Source: Ensifer canadensis
Lineage (GTDB): Bacteria; Pseudomonadota; Alphaproteobacteria; Rhizobiales; Rhizobiaceae
Length of the DNA: 64,000 bases
Assembly: GCF_017488845.2 (NCBI RefSeq)
Contig: NZ_CP083370.1
Span: forward strand, 930,001-994,000
Direction: 5' to 3'
In this document: positions 52,334 through 61,958 of the stretch, piece by piece
Position numbering within the stretch: the first letter of the stretch is position 1
Layout of the letters: every line of letters starts with the position of its first letter
Position numbers and translations under genes: made by a program
Notes under the pieces: generated by a model
Databases searched by the model: none
Seen by the model: only the letters and a program-made list of their open reading frames with translations
What the model was told of the DNA's origin: nothing

Positions 52334-52338
52334 CGAGA

Positions 52339-52914
52339 TCAGAACAGCCGTTCGCGAATGTAAATCGTATCGCCAGCCAGTACGGCATCGGTAATCGGCA
52401 CGCGACCGGTGATGATCCGGCCGTTGATTTTACGCGTGACGTCGGCGCTGGCCTGGTTGGCCCGCGGCGAGAAGCCGCCGGCAACCGCAATCGCGTTCTG
52501 TATCGTCATTCCCGGCACATAGGCATATTGTCCTGCCTGGCCGACTTCGCCCATGATGAAGACCGAGCGATAGCGATCGACTTCGATGGTGACATCCGGA
52601 TCGCGCAGATAGCCCTGTTTCAACTTTGCGGCGATCATGCCTTCGAGTTCGGGCAGCGTGTGGCCGCGCGAGGCGACGGTGCCGATCAGCGGAAAGGCAA
52701 CATAGCCTGCCTGATCGACCGTGTAGGTACCACTTAGGCCTGCCTGCTCGAATACGTTGATGCGCAGCCGGTCGCCGCTGTCCAGCCGATAGGGCTGGAT
52801 CGTTGCTTCGCTGAACGCTTTGGGTGCCGGCTGATAGCTTGTGCAGCCGCCGAGCAACATCGACAGTGCTGCCACCGTAATAGCGAGACCCGTCTTCATA
52901 CCTGCGGTTGACAT
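52339..52914 (-). CDS. Polysaccharide export lipoprotein, Wza family
   Basis: The protein has 191 aa. The signal peptide ends in LLGGCTSY, a lipobox. A Poly_export domain follows (YRLDSGDRLRINVFEQAGLSG) and a SLBB-type segment (EVGQAGQYAYVPGMTIQNAI). At 191 aa it is shorter than E. coli Wza and lacks its last helix, as in the rhizobial UppC-type proteins. The gene heads the minus operon; GAAGAG lies close before the ATG. Confidence 0.92.
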   Translation of the reverse strand: MSTAGMKTGLAITVAALSMLLGGCTSYQPAPKAFSEATIQPYRLDSGDRLRINVFEQAGLSGTYTVDQAGYVAFPLIGTVASRGHTLPELEGMIAAKLKQGYLRDPDVTIEVDRYRSVFIMGEVGQAGQYAYVPGMTIQNAIAVAGGFSPRANQASADVTRKINGRIITGRVPITDAVLAGDTIYIRERLF

Positions 52915-52961
52915 GCTGCTCTTCGGCTCCGGAAACGACCACCTCTCTCGCCGTTATCGAT

Positions 52962-53069
52962 CCGTTAGGGTTAATAGCTGGTAAACTCGCGGTAGAATTT
53001 TCAACGGGGGACCTGCGGCAGAGGAGGGGCGAAATCGCCCAGAGGTTGAGCAGCCATTAACCCTTGCGT
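52962..53069. promoter_or_regulatory. Divergent promoter region with inverted ATTAACCCT motif
   Basis: ATTAACCCT occurs on the minus strand within 52962-52975, 47 bp before the wza start, and on the plus strand within 53056-53069, 51 bp before the Wzc-like start. The two copies point to opposite genes and may be a shared regulator site. The TTAACC core matches a CtrA half-site; that is inference. Confidence 0.5.
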
Positions 53070-53120
53070 TACCATGTTCATTTACCTTCCAGCGAGATTT
53101 TAAGGTTCGGAGCCAGAAGC

Positions 53121-55313
53121 ATGTCGGGAAACGGCAGCGGACAACAGGATGTGGATATCGATCTCGGCGGGCTGTTCCGCGCCGTGTGGGATCGACGCGT
53201 CAAGGTATTGCTCGCCACTGCGTGTGTTGCAGCGCTCGCTTTCGGCGCCGCGAAGATGATCGCACCGGACTATCAGAGCGAGACGCGCGTCCTCATCGAA
53301 TCGCGGGAGCCTGAATTCAGCGGCTCCAACCAGAACGCGCAGACAGGGTCCGACCGCGTCTTCGACGAATCCGGCATTCTGAGCCAGGTTCAGGTGCTGC
53401 GTTCGGCCGACCTGATCAAGCAGGTCGCGCGCAACATGAAGCTACACGAGCAGAAGGAGTTTGATCCTTCGGCCGCACCTTCGGCGGTTTCCGACCTGAT
53501 GGTCATGCTGGGCCTGAAGAAGAACCCACTGGAAATGCCGCCCGAAGAGCGGGTGCTGAAGGAGTTCACATCGAAACTGCAGGTCTATCAGGTCGAGAAG
53601 TCGCGCGTGATCGCGATCGCCTTTACCTCGAAGGATCGACAGTTGGCGGCTGCGATCCCGAACGAGATGGCAAAGGTATTCCTTTCGCTGCAAAGCGGCG
53701 CGAAGCTCGACACCAATTCTGAAGCCAGCCGTTGGCTTGAGCCGGAGATCGCCAATCTGCGCGAGAAGGTGCGGGATGCCGAAGCCAAGGTGGCGGCCTA
53801 TCGTTCGTCGTCCGATCTGTTGCCAACCGGCGAGACCACGAATTTCGCAACCCGGCAACTCACGGATATCTCGACCGAGCTGACCCGCGTGCGTGGCGAG
53901 CGGGCTAATGCCGAGGCGCGCGCCGAAGGTGTGCGGGCGGCGCTGGCGAGCGGCCGCGAGGCTGATACCATCGCCGACGTCGTTGGTTCGCCGATGATAC
54001 AGCGCCTCAAGGAGACGGAAGCAAACCTGCAAGGGCAGGTGGCTGACCTTTCGACCACGCTTCTGGACGGCCATCCGCGGCTGAAGGCCCTGAAATCGCA
54101 GGTCGAAGGTATCAGGGCGCAGATCCGCTCAGAAACCCGCAAGATCCTCAGCAGTCTGGAAAACGAGGCGAAGGTCGGCGAGTTGCGCGAGCAACAGCTG
54201 ACGCAGCAGCTCAACGCGCTCAAGGCCAAATCGGCCCAGGCCGGCGAGGAAGAGGTGGGCCTGCGTGCACTCGAGCGCGAGGCGACCGCCCAACGGCAAC
54301 TGCTCGAGACCTATCTGGCGCGCTATCGCGAAGCGACGTCGCGCACGGTCGAGAATGCAACGCCCGCCGATGCGCGTGTCATTTCAAGCGCGGTCGTCCC
54401 CACCGGCGCCAGCTTCCCGAAGGTGATGCCGATCACCATCGTTGCGGCACTTGCGACCTTTCTTCTGAGCTGCATCATCATCATGCTCGGGGAGTTGTTC
54501 AGCGGTCGTGCACTGCGGCCGGTGTCAGTCGGTGCCGAGCGGCCGCCGGCACGTTCGCGGCCGGCCATTGCCGCCGTCGCTGCTGCTGATGGTTTCGATG
54601 AGAAGAAGCTCAACATCTCGCCTGCATTGAACGACGCCATCGATCTGCCACCGTTGGCGCCACTGGCCGAGGACGAGACGGACGATGTTGTCGACGACCC
54701 GAGCGGCGAGACGGCCGAACCGGATTTCTCGATCGAGGCGGTTGCCGATCACCTGCGTGAAAACGCAGTGCGGATCGCAATCTCTGTTTCGCCCGGTGGC
54801 GACGAGGGGTCGACGGCGACGGTGATGCTGGCGCGTCTGATCGCGGAGGAAGATCGCAAGGTCGTGTTGATCGACCTCACAGGTTCGGCCTGCCCGACCC
54901 GCCTGATGGCGCGTTCGGCGCAACTGCCTGGCATCACCAACTTGCTGGCCGGCGAGGTGGCGTTCACCGAAACCATTCATGCCGATCGGTTCTCCGACGC
55001 GCACATCATTCCGCAAGGCGATGCCGATCCGCGGCTCGCAATGCGCGGCATCGAGCGCCTGCAGATGATCATCGATGCGTTGACCAATGCCTATGATCTG
55101 GTGCTGGTCGAATGCGGACCGGCCGACGAGGGAGCCGTCGACAAGATTGCCCGCCGCGACGGCGCGGAAATCATCCTGTCGGCGCCGGCGGTTAGCGAAG
55201 AGAGAATCATTGAAGTCCTGACCGGCTTCGGCGAGGCCGGCTACCGGGACATCGTGTTGATGACTGGGCGGGGTGAACCCGGCCCGGATTATCCCGACCG
55301 CCACGCGGCCTGA
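53121..55313 (+). CDS. Wzc/ExoP-like polysaccharide co-polymerase with degenerate kinase domain
   Basis: The protein has 730 aa from the ATG at 53121. A Wzz domain lies between two membrane helices (about 31-50 and 434-460), with a long coiled-coil region (about 210-420). The C-terminal domain (about 540-730) has the BY-kinase fold order, but Walker A reads SPGGDEGSTA without the Lys, Walker A' reads VVLIDLTGS, and Walker B reads LVLVECGPA without the catalytic Asp pair. No C-terminal tyrosine cluster is present. It is thus probably a chain-length regulator with a pseudokinase. It is divergent from the wza operon. Confidence 0.9.
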   Translation: MSGNGSGQQDVDIDLGGLFRAVWDRRVKVLLATACVAALAFGAAKMIAPDYQSETRVLIESREPEFSGSNQNAQTGSDRVFDESGILSQVQVLRSADLIKQVARNMKLHEQKEFDPSAAPSAVSDLMVMLGLKKNPLEMPPEERVLKEFTSKLQVYQVEKSRVIAIAFTSKDRQLAAAIPNEMAKVFLSLQSGAKLDTNSEASRWLEPEIANLREKVRDAEAKVAAYRSSSDLLPTGETTNFATRQLTDISTELTRVRGERANAEARAEGVRAALASGREADTIADVVGSPMIQRLKETEANLQGQVADLSTTLLDGHPRLKALKSQVEGIRAQIRSETRKILSSLENEAKVGELREQQLTQQLNALKAKSAQAGEEEVGLRALEREATAQRQLLETYLARYREATSRTVENATPADARVISSAVVPTGASFPKVMPITIVAALATFLLSCIIIMLGELFSGRALRPVSVGAERPPARSRPAIAAVAAADGFDEKKLNISPALNDAIDLPPLAPLAEDETDDVVDDPSGETAEPDFSIEAVADHLRENAVRIAISVSPGGDEGSTATVMLARLIAEEDRKVVLIDLTGSACPTRLMARSAQLPGITNLLAGEVAFTETIHADRFSDAHIIPQGDADPRLAMRGIERLQMIIDALTNAYDLVLVECGPADEGAVDKIARRDGAEIILSAPAVSEERIIEVLTGFGEAGYRDIVLMTGRGEPGPDYPDRHAA

Positions 55314-55337
55314 GCCGAGGCGCGCTAACGGCGCTGC

Positions 55338-56585
55338 TTATTCGCTATCGATCTCGCCGGTCTGTCGATCGGTCTTCCGCTTGCGGCTCCGCACCCGCTG
55401 GAAGAATGAATAGGCGGCCCTGTTGGCCTTGATCGCCACTTTCGCCTGCACCAATGCCCGGTGGTAGCCGGCTGCAAACCGGCCGCGCACCGTCAGCGGC
55501 AGGACGATGTCCCTGAGCGGCGTCTCGACTGTACACCACGAGCGTTTGTAGGGCTGGTCTCCGACGCCGAAGTCGAAGAGCGCCGCGCCCTCGCCGCAAA
55601 GCCTTTGGATCATTCTGTAGAACAAGAGCTCGCCCGGGCTGGCGTCGCCTGCCAATTCCTCGTCGATGGAGCCGAATTGACAGATGACATGATCGGCCTT
55701 TCGCGACAGACTGGCGACGGCCACAATCCGCCCGCCATGTTCGCCTTTAAGGCGGATGGCATTGAGTTCGAGCAGTCGTTCGTCAGCTGCGCCGCAACTG
55801 CCCGCGACTGCGTGAAAGAACGTTCTGGTCGGGGCGCCCTGAAAGACATCGGGAAGTCCGAGAGCTGCAAAACGAGTGGCCTTCTGGCGAAAAAAGACGT
55901 CGAGCAACGACCGCGCTTCGCAGGGATCCTGCGCAATGACGTAGTCGTACCCCCCGAGAGCCTCGAGCCGCCGCTCGGAGATCCGCATCTTCTTGCGCCG
56001 CCGTTTGGCATTGACCTGTGCCAGCGTGCGTTCGAAGCTCGAAAACAGCGGCAGCTGAAACGAGGAATTCTGGTTCTTGATGCCGGGTAGGTTCGCAAAC
56101 GGGCTTGCGGTTCCGCGCCAGGCAAGCGGCGTCTTTTCGAGCGCCACGAGATCGACTTTATGGCGCAGCCGATGAGTGAGTTCGCGCGCCAGTCGGTCAG
56201 CGAAGTCGTTTCGGGGAAGGGTCAGCGCATCTGCCGCGAAAAGTCCGGTATTGAGATTGCTGTGGGGCGCACCGACAAACCGCGCCGTGTTGAACAGGCG
56301 ACCGGGCACGAATTCAAGAGGCAGGATGAACAGCAATTCGCCATCAAGGGCGCCGCGAACGACCTGCAACTCGCTGTCATGAGCCTGCGCCCATGCCGCG
56401 CACCAGTCGTAGCCTTGATGCAGGGAGTTGAAAGACAGCGCTTCCAGCGACCGCCATTCCTGCTCCAGCGGCGCCATCGTATCATGGATGGAGATCTCGA
56501 ATCGGCTCATGGCGGCATCAGACCGGGACGCAGCGTGTGCGTCTCGATGGCCCGGCCGGCCGATGGTCAGATCTGTGTTCGTCAT
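55338..56585 (-). CDS. FemAB/BcsL-type (CelD) acetyltransferase of the polysaccharide locus
   Basis: The protein has 415 aa from the ATG at 56585; a start at the internal MSRFEISIHDTM is also possible. A GNAT-like BcsL/CelD domain (PF13480 type) is visible, with SFNSLHQGYDWCAAWAQAH early and SPGELLFYRMIQRLCGEGAALFDFGVG late. It may acylate the polysaccharide or its precursors. It converges on the Wzc-like gene with 24 bp between them and shares the position of the similar gene in the Sinorhizobium locus as I remember it. Confidence 0.85.
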   Translation of the reverse strand: MTNTDLTIGRPGHRDAHAASRSDAAMSRFEISIHDTMAPLEQEWRSLEALSFNSLHQGYDWCAAWAQAHDSELQVVRGALDGELLFILPLEFVPGRLFNTARFVGAPHSNLNTGLFAADALTLPRNDFADRLARELTHRLRHKVDLVALEKTPLAWRGTASPFANLPGIKNQNSSFQLPLFSSFERTLAQVNAKRRRKKMRISERRLEALGGYDYVIAQDPCEARSLLDVFFRQKATRFAALGLPDVFQGAPTRTFFHAVAGSCGAADERLLELNAIRLKGEHGGRIVAVASLSRKADHVICQFGSIDEELAGDASPGELLFYRMIQRLCGEGAALFDFGVGDQPYKRSWCTVETPLRDIVLPLTVRGRFAAGYHRALVQAKVAIKANRAAYSFFQRVRSRKRKTDRQTGEIDSE

Positions 56586-56723
56586 CGGCAAGGCCGTCCG
56601 GATGCTGGTTGCGGCTGCCATTCAACGGCAACTCCGCTACAATCCGTTTAATTCCTGAAATATGACTGCGACCTCCGGGCAACAACCGGCGAATGCAGTT
56701 AGCAAAGCATGAAGCCCGGATTG

Positions 56724-57467
56724 CTACCCACCGAGAAAACCTGTTGCAAGAGCTTGCGCCCATTGCAGGCGGTTTCGCTGCGCGGCAAGCCTTGCCATCG
56801 TCTCGTGCTGGTAGGGAACTGTGCGGAACGTGACACTCCAATCATTGCCAACGCTTTCGACGATGGCGTAGCGCGCATCCGGCGAGCCGACTTCAACCTT
56901 GTGGGCGACCGGGCTGTCGGCGTCATATCCAGGGCAACCAACGCTGCCGGGGTTGACTACGAGCCGGCCGTCCGCAAGGCGGATCGCTCGGGGAGTGTGC
57001 GTGTGTCCGCAGAGAATGACTGGTTGCTTGATGCCTGTAGCGAGGACTTCGATGGCGCTGCGCGCTGCCAGATGGACCACGCCCTCCGCCGTCAATGCTT
57101 CGAGCCAGTACGCCTCGTCGCTCGCAGGCGTGCCATGGCAAAGAAAGAATGCATCGCGATAGACGAGGGTGGCCGGCAGGGTCGCTAGCCATTCAAGATG
57201 CCGAGGCTGCAATTCCGCATGGGCCGCGCGGTCGGACAACCCCATGCCGGTGGGATCGAGCGTCAGCAGGTATCGGTCATGATTGCCAGAGATCGAGGGG
57301 ATGTTGCGCGCCATCAGGATATCGGCGGTGCGCGCCGCATTGAGCGGACCGCTGACATGGTCGCCGAGATTGACAATATCGGCGATCCCCAGCGCGTCGA
57401 TATCGGCAAGCACCGCCTCGAGTGCAAGGTCGTTGCCATGGATATCGGAAATGATCGCAACCTTCAT
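56724..57467 (-). CDS. Metallophosphoesterase family protein
   Basis: The protein has 247 aa. Calcineurin-like phosphoesterase motifs: SDIHGND, NLGDHVSG, SGNHDR, and GHTHTPR, in order. The layout matches YfcE-like phosphodiesterases. The substrate is unknown. It lies 16 bp upstream of a DUF2842 gene on the same strand. Confidence 0.92.
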   Translation of the reverse strand: MKVAIISDIHGNDLALEAVLADIDALGIADIVNLGDHVSGPLNAARTADILMARNIPSISGNHDRYLLTLDPTGMGLSDRAAHAELQPRHLEWLATLPATLVYRDAFFLCHGTPASDEAYWLEALTAEGVVHLAARSAIEVLATGIKQPVILCGHTHTPRAIRLADGRLVVNPGSVGCPGYDADSPVAHKVEVGSPDARYAIVESVGNDWSVTFRTVPYQHETMARLAAQRNRLQWAQALATGFLGG

Positions 57468-57483
57468 CGAGGTCCCCCTTGGC

Positions 57484-57696
57484 TCAGCGGTCTTTCGCCG
57501 GCTTTTCCATCCACTTGATGATCAGCATCGCCGGCAGCACCCAGAGCAGGCCGGTAAAGAAGAAGTACATCAGATGCACCCACCACGGCGCAGCGCCGAG
57601 CAGCAGTGACGCGAAGGTGACGGCGGCGAGCGCATAGACGATGACGAGGATGATGATCAGGATCGTACCGATCAGCTTTCTGAGACGTACGGGCAT
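57484..57696 (-). CDS. DUF2842 small membrane protein
   Basis: The protein has 70 aa from the ATG at 57696. Two hydrophobic segments (LIGTILIIILVIVYALAAVTF and HLMYFFFTGLLWVLPAMLII) fill it, as in DUF2842. In alphaproteobacteria it is often beside ctaA. No function is known. Confidence 0.85.
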   Translation of the reverse strand: MPVRLRKLIGTILIIILVIVYALAAVTFASLLLGAAPWWVHLMYFFFTGLLWVLPAMLIIKWMEKPAKDR

Positions 57697-57852
57697 TTCA
57701 ATTCTTTCAAATGGCGCGAGATCCGGCCGCGACGGCATGCCGCAAAGGGTTCGGCCTTGTTTTGCATGCCGCTCTGGTGCAAATCAACGGCTTTCCGGCA
57801 GGCGCGGCGATGAACCGCTCGCCGCCAACCCCGCGATACCAGAGGGAAAGCC

Positions 57853-58956
57853 ATGGCAGGCGTCGAATTGGCGACAGAACAGATGCTCCGAAGCGAGATT
57901 GGCAGGACCGATCGCAACCGCCGGCAGATCCGCGGCTGGCTCGTCGTCGTTCTCTTTACGCTTTTTGCGCTGGTGCTTGTCGGCGGCGCGACGCGCCTGA
58001 CCGAATCCGGCCTTTCGATCACGGAGTGGAAACCTATCCACGGTGTGATCCCGCCGCTGACGGCCGAGGAGTGGGAGGAGGAGTTCCAGCTCTACCAGCG
58101 CATTCCGCAATACCAACAGCTCAACAACGGCATGACCGTCGGCGAGTTCAAGACGATCTTCTGGTGGGAATGGGCGCACCGGCTGCTGGCGCGCACCATC
58201 GGCATCATCTTCGCCGTGCCGCTCGCCTTCTTCTGGCTGACGGGTCGGGTCGAACGCCGGCTGCGCTGGCCGCTGCTCGGCATTCTGGCGCTCGGTGGCT
58301 TCCAGGGTTTTATCGGCTGGTGGATGGTTTCGTCCGGTCTGGTGGAGCGGACCGAAGTCAGTCAATACAGGCTGGCGACCCACCTCGTCATCGCCTGTTT
58401 GATCTTCGCCGCCTGCATGTGGATCCAGCGCGGCCTTTGTCCGCATTCCGATGATGCGGCGCCGACGGATCGTTCGCGTCGGATGGCCGCCATCATCGCA
58501 GTCATGAGCCTGTTCCAGATCTATCTCGGCGCGCTGGTTGCCGGGCTCGATGCGGGCTTCAGCTACAATACCTGGCCGCTGATGGATGGCGCGTGGATCC
58601 CGTCCGATCTTTTCCTGCAGCACCCCTGGTGGATCAATGTCTTCGAGAACCCGAAGACCGTGCAGTTCATCCACCGGATCGGCGCCTACGTGCTGTTTGC
58701 GCTGGCGTTGATGCACGTGATCGCCTCGGTGCGGGCGGCGCCGGAATCGACCCATGCGCGCCGCTCGGTATTGCTGTTCGTGCTCGTCTGCGTCCAGGCG
58801 ATCATCGGCATCACGACGCTCCTGCTGCAGGTGCCGGTCGGCTGGGGCGTCCTGCATCAGGGCGGTGCGCTGGTGGTGCTCGGCTTTGCCATCGCCCATT
58901 GGCGCGGCTTCATCGGCGAATATCCGAAGCCGACTGCAATCGAGTTGCGCAACTAA
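57853..58956 (+). CDS. ctaA: Heme A synthase (COX15/CtaA)
   Basis: The protein has 367 aa with eight membrane helices. The four heme-related His are in [30 protein letters not shown] and [10 protein letters not shown]. The N-terminal signature [18 protein letters not shown] is exact for the alphaproteobacterial type. It oxidises heme O to heme A for cytochrome c oxidase. A bidirectional terminator follows. Confidence 0.97.
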   Translation: MAGVELATEQMLRSEIGRTDRNRRQIRGWLVVVLFTLFALVLVGGATRLTESGLSITEWKPIHGVIPPLTAEEWEEEFQLYQRIPQYQQLNNGMTVGEFKTIFWWEWAHRLLARTIGIIFAVPLAFFWLTGRVERRLRWPLLGILALGGFQGFIGWWMVSSGLVERTEVSQYRLATHLVIACLIFAACMWIQRGLCPHSDDAAPTDRSRRMAAIIAVMSLFQIYLGALVAGLDAGFSYNTWPLMDGAWIPSDLFLQHPWWINVFENPKTVQFIHRIGAYVLFALALMHVIASVRAAPESTHARRSVLLFVLVCVQAIIGITTLLLQVPVGWGVLHQGGALVVLGFAIAHWRGFIGEYPKPTAIELRN

Positions 58957-58973
58957 AACCCACAATCGCAAAG

Positions 58974-59005
58974 AAAAACCCGGCGAACGTCTCGCCGGGT
59001 TTTTT
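58974..59005. terminator. Bidirectional terminator between ctaA and argC
   Basis: The stem is 13 bp (AAAAACCCGGCGA / TCGCCGGGTTTTT) with a 5-nt loop and T-runs on both sides. Confidence 0.95.
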
Positions 59006-59027
59006 CGTTTGCAATTGCTGTAACCGA

Positions 59028-59960
59028 TCAGGCGGACAGCATCAAATCCATGTTCTGGACAGCGGCCCCCGAGGCCCCTTTGCCGAGATTGTCGAGCAGA
59101 GCGACGAGGTTCACGTGAGTTCCGCCAGGCGTGCCGAACACGAACAGCTTCATCGTGTCTGCTCCTGCAAGTTCCGTGGCGTCGATGCGGCCGAGCTTTT
59201 CGCTGACGGCCAGCGGGACAACGTCGACGATCGATTGGCCGGCATAGTGCTCGACGAGCGCCGCATGAATGTTCTCGATCGTCGCGCCGGAGGCGAGATC
59301 GTCGAGATAGAGCGGAACCTGAACGATCATGCCCTGCGGGAATTTGCCGACGGATGGCGCAAATACCGGTGCGCGGTCGAGCAGGCCATGCATCTTCATC
59401 TCCGGCACGTGCTTGTGCTTGAGCGTCAGCCCATAGAGGAAATGTGGCGCGCTGATGTGATCCGGGTTCGCCTCGTCTTCCATCTGCGCGATCATCTGCT
59501 TGCCGCCGCCGGTATAGCCGGAAACGGCATTGACCGTGACCGGGTATCCATCGGGCAGGATGCCGGCCTGACGCAGCGGCCGGATCACGCCGATTGCACC
59601 CGTCGGGTAGCAGCCGGGATTGGCGACGTGGCGGGCATCACGGATCTTGGCGGGCTGTGTCTTGTCCATCTCCGCAAAGCCGTAGGCCCAGTCGGGAGTG
59701 ATGCGATGCGCGGTCGACGTGTCGATGATGCGTACCCGGTTGTTGCCGGCAACCATGGAGACGGCCTCGCGCGATGCGTCGTCCGGCAGGCAGAGGATTG
59801 CGATGTCGGCATTGTTCAGAAGATCTTCGCGCATCGCGGCATTGCGTCGCTCGGCTTCCGGTATCGACAGGAGTTCGAGATCGCTGCGGCCGGCCATGCG
59901 GGTGCGGATCTGCAGCCCGGTGGTGCCGTGTTCGCCATCGATGAAGATCTTCGGTTTCAT
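59028..59960 (-). CDS. argC: N-acetyl-gamma-glutamyl-phosphate reductase (type 2)
   Basis: The protein has 310 aa. The NAD(P)-binding start is [14 protein letters not shown]; the catalytic Cys is in [13 protein letters not shown]. The length and start are those of the short type 2 enzyme. It performs the third step of arginine synthesis. It converges on ctaA. Confidence 0.96.
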   Translation of the reverse strand: MKPKIFIDGEHGTTGLQIRTRMAGRSDLELLSIPEAERRNAAMREDLLNNADIAILCLPDDASREAVSMVAGNNRVRIIDTSTAHRITPDWAYGFAEMDKTQPAKIRDARHVANPGCYPTGAIGVIRPLRQAGILPDGYPVTVNAVSGYTGGGKQMIAQMEDEANPDHISAPHFLYGLTLKHKHVPEMKMHGLLDRAPVFAPSVGKFPQGMIVQVPLYLDDLASGATIENIHAALVEHYAGQSIVDVVPLAVSEKLGRIDATELAGADTMKLFVFGTPGGTHVNLVALLDNLGKGASGAAVQNMDLMLSA

Positions 59961-60249
59961 GATTTTCCCGTTCGTCCAGAAGGTTACGAGTCATTCCGGA
60001 ATCAATCTGACACAGATTTGATTCAGTTTCTCAACGCCCCGTTCGCGCGTGAAGCGCCCGCCCGGTGGCGCGGTGGTGTTCATATATAAGCAGCGGCCGG
60101 AGCCCGCAACTGGGCGGCCCGCGCAAGCAACGGGCCGGCGACGCCGCGCCGCGCATTCCACGCTTAACCATGAATTGTGATTTACAACCCAGAGGTTGCC
60201 TTGTCGTCGGTAATTCTGCATCTGAGGCGCTGTCATAAAACTGTCATAT

Positions 60250-60255
60250 GGGAGC
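60250..60255 (+). promoter_or_regulatory. Ribosome binding site fixing a GTG start at 60261
   Basis: GGGAGC lies 5 nt before the GTG at 60261; the upstream GTG at 60177 has no such site. Confidence 0.65.
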
Positions 60256-60260
60256 AGAGG

Positions 60261-61946
60261 GTGAAATACGTGATCGAGCAGGCCGGGCGCGTGCTCAGGC
60301 ATCCGCTGCCTATCTCGCTGGCGTTCCTGACGCTGCTCCAGGCCTTACACTATTTCGATACGCGGTGGCGGTTCGTGCCCTTCCTCGTCGCCGTGACGCT
60401 GGCGATCGCCGCACTGCTGTTCCTCTTGTCGCGCCGGCCGACTTTTTCGCTCTGGGCAGCGGGATTGACGGTATTGCTCATTGCGGCGATGTCGGAGGTC
60501 AAGTTCCGCCTCAAGGGTTTTTCCCTGCACGTTTTCGATTTCGCCTTTACCGGCCTTGATCGATCTGCGCTTTCCTTTCTGGTCGGCTCCTACTTCAATT
60601 TGTTGATTGCCGGACTGGCTGCGCTGGCCGCAGCATTCGTGTTCCTGGTCGTGGCATTCAGGAGCGACCGCCGGTCGGTTCGCTCTTTTGTCGTGCGCGC
60701 TTGCCTGTTTGTCATAGCGGCAGTCGGTGTTGTCGCTCTTTATCCGCAGAAGAACGGCGAGCCAGACTACGTCCATTACATCTCCGGTTATGACGCCTCG
60801 TCCTTCTTCGTGTCGATCGGCGATCTTGAGTTTCCGCTCGGGCGGATCGTCCTTGCCGGTCGACTGGAAAATGTCGAAGCGGAGGGGAAGCTCAGCGATG
60901 ACATCAGCTGCGGCGTGGCGGCCAGCCAGCCCGACCTGTTTCTCGTTCTCAGCGAGAGCCAGACCAGCCCCAGCTATTTCCCGCAGGTAACGGTCCCTGA
61001 ATGGATGAGTGCGTCGTTCCAATCACAGGACGGCCGGGTGCATCCGATGCAGGTCGAGACGTTCGGCGGCGGCACATGGGTCACGAATTTCTCCGTGATG
61101 ACGGGGCTCTCCGGAGCAGATTTCGGCTGGCAGAGCCCCTATGTGACGCAGATCCTGGAAGGCCGGGTCAAGGCGAGCCTGCCGAGCCTCATGGCACGCT
61201 GCGGCTATCGCACCATCGCCGTGATGCCGATGCAGGCGAGCTTCGTCAATGAAGGGCCGTTCCTGACCTCGATCGGATTCCAGGAAATCGTCGATTTCGA
61301 CGCAATGAAACCGGAGTCGCACTTCGTGCGCGATCGTTTCTATTTCGATGTCGTAGAACGAATTGTGCGCGAGCACCGCGAAAAGGATCGGCGACCACTG
61401 TTCATTGCCATGCAGACCCTTTTCCCGCACGGCCCTTACGACATGACGCTGGTGCCGCAAGACGCCTTGCCGGACAAGGCTTTCGCTCCGGATGCCCAGG
61501 TTGACGAATACCTGCGGCGTGTTGCATTGTCCAAACAGGACCTGCAGGATTTTCGGCGCGAGCGTGAACGGATGCCAGGCCCCAATGGCACGATCGTGCT
61601 CGATTTCGGCGATCACCAGGCGGTTGCCACCAAGGACTACCTTGCCGCCGGTACCCCGGGAAACAATGTCTTTTCCGACCTGGGATCGATTGCCTACAAG
61701 ACCTATTACACTGTGCACGGCTACGGGCGCGATATCGATATGCGGCCTTTCGCCATACCGTTGGACGTCGGCTTCCTTGCCGCAAGCCTGATCGAGGCTG
61801 CGGGCTTGCCGACATCGCCGACGTTCGAGGCGTTGGCACGACTACGCGATGCTTGCGAGGGGCGCTATCACGCGTGTCCTGATCGAGCGCTCGTCGATCA
61901 GCATCTCCGTCAGCGTCAGGACGCCGGTCTGCTCAATCTCGATTGA
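60261..61946 (+). CDS. LTA synthase/sulfatase-type membrane phosphoglycerol or phosphoethanolamine transferase
   Basis: The protein has 561 aa. Five membrane helices occur in the first 165 residues, then a periplasmic sulfatase-fold domain. Metal-site blocks are visible: LFLVLSESQTSP, the loop GGGTWVTNFSVMTG with a Thr where the nucleophile is expected, and LDFGDHQAVATKD with Asp and His. This is the LtaS/OpgB architecture. The substrate could be a glucan or lipid; the sequence does not decide. It ends 12 bp from the convergent agmatinase gene. I do not remember it between argC and speB in S. meliloti, so it may be a local insertion. Confidence 0.83.
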   Translation: MKYVIEQAGRVLRHPLPISLAFLTLLQALHYFDTRWRFVPFLVAVTLAIAALLFLLSRRPTFSLWAAGLTVLLIAAMSEVKFRLKGFSLHVFDFAFTGLDRSALSFLVGSYFNLLIAGLAALAAAFVFLVVAFRSDRRSVRSFVVRACLFVIAAVGVVALYPQKNGEPDYVHYISGYDASSFFVSIGDLEFPLGRIVLAGRLENVEAEGKLSDDISCGVAASQPDLFLVLSESQTSPSYFPQVTVPEWMSASFQSQDGRVHPMQVETFGGGTWVTNFSVMTGLSGADFGWQSPYVTQILEGRVKASLPSLMARCGYRTIAVMPMQASFVNEGPFLTSIGFQEIVDFDAMKPESHFVRDRFYFDVVERIVREHREKDRRPLFIAMQTLFPHGPYDMTLVPQDALPDKAFAPDAQVDEYLRRVALSKQDLQDFRRERERMPGPNGTIVLDFGDHQAVATKDYLAAGTPGNNVFSDLGSIAYKTYYTVHGYGRDIDMRPFAIPLDVGFLAASLIEAAGLPTSPTFEALARLRDACEGRYHACPDRALVDQHLRQRQDAGLLNLD

Positions 61947-61958
61947 CGGAGCAGGAAA

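Noticed and set aside
53056..53072. Full CtrA site (TTAA-N7-TTAA) before the Wzc-like gene
   Set aside because: The second half is GTTAC at the wrong spacing, so only a half-site can be argued.
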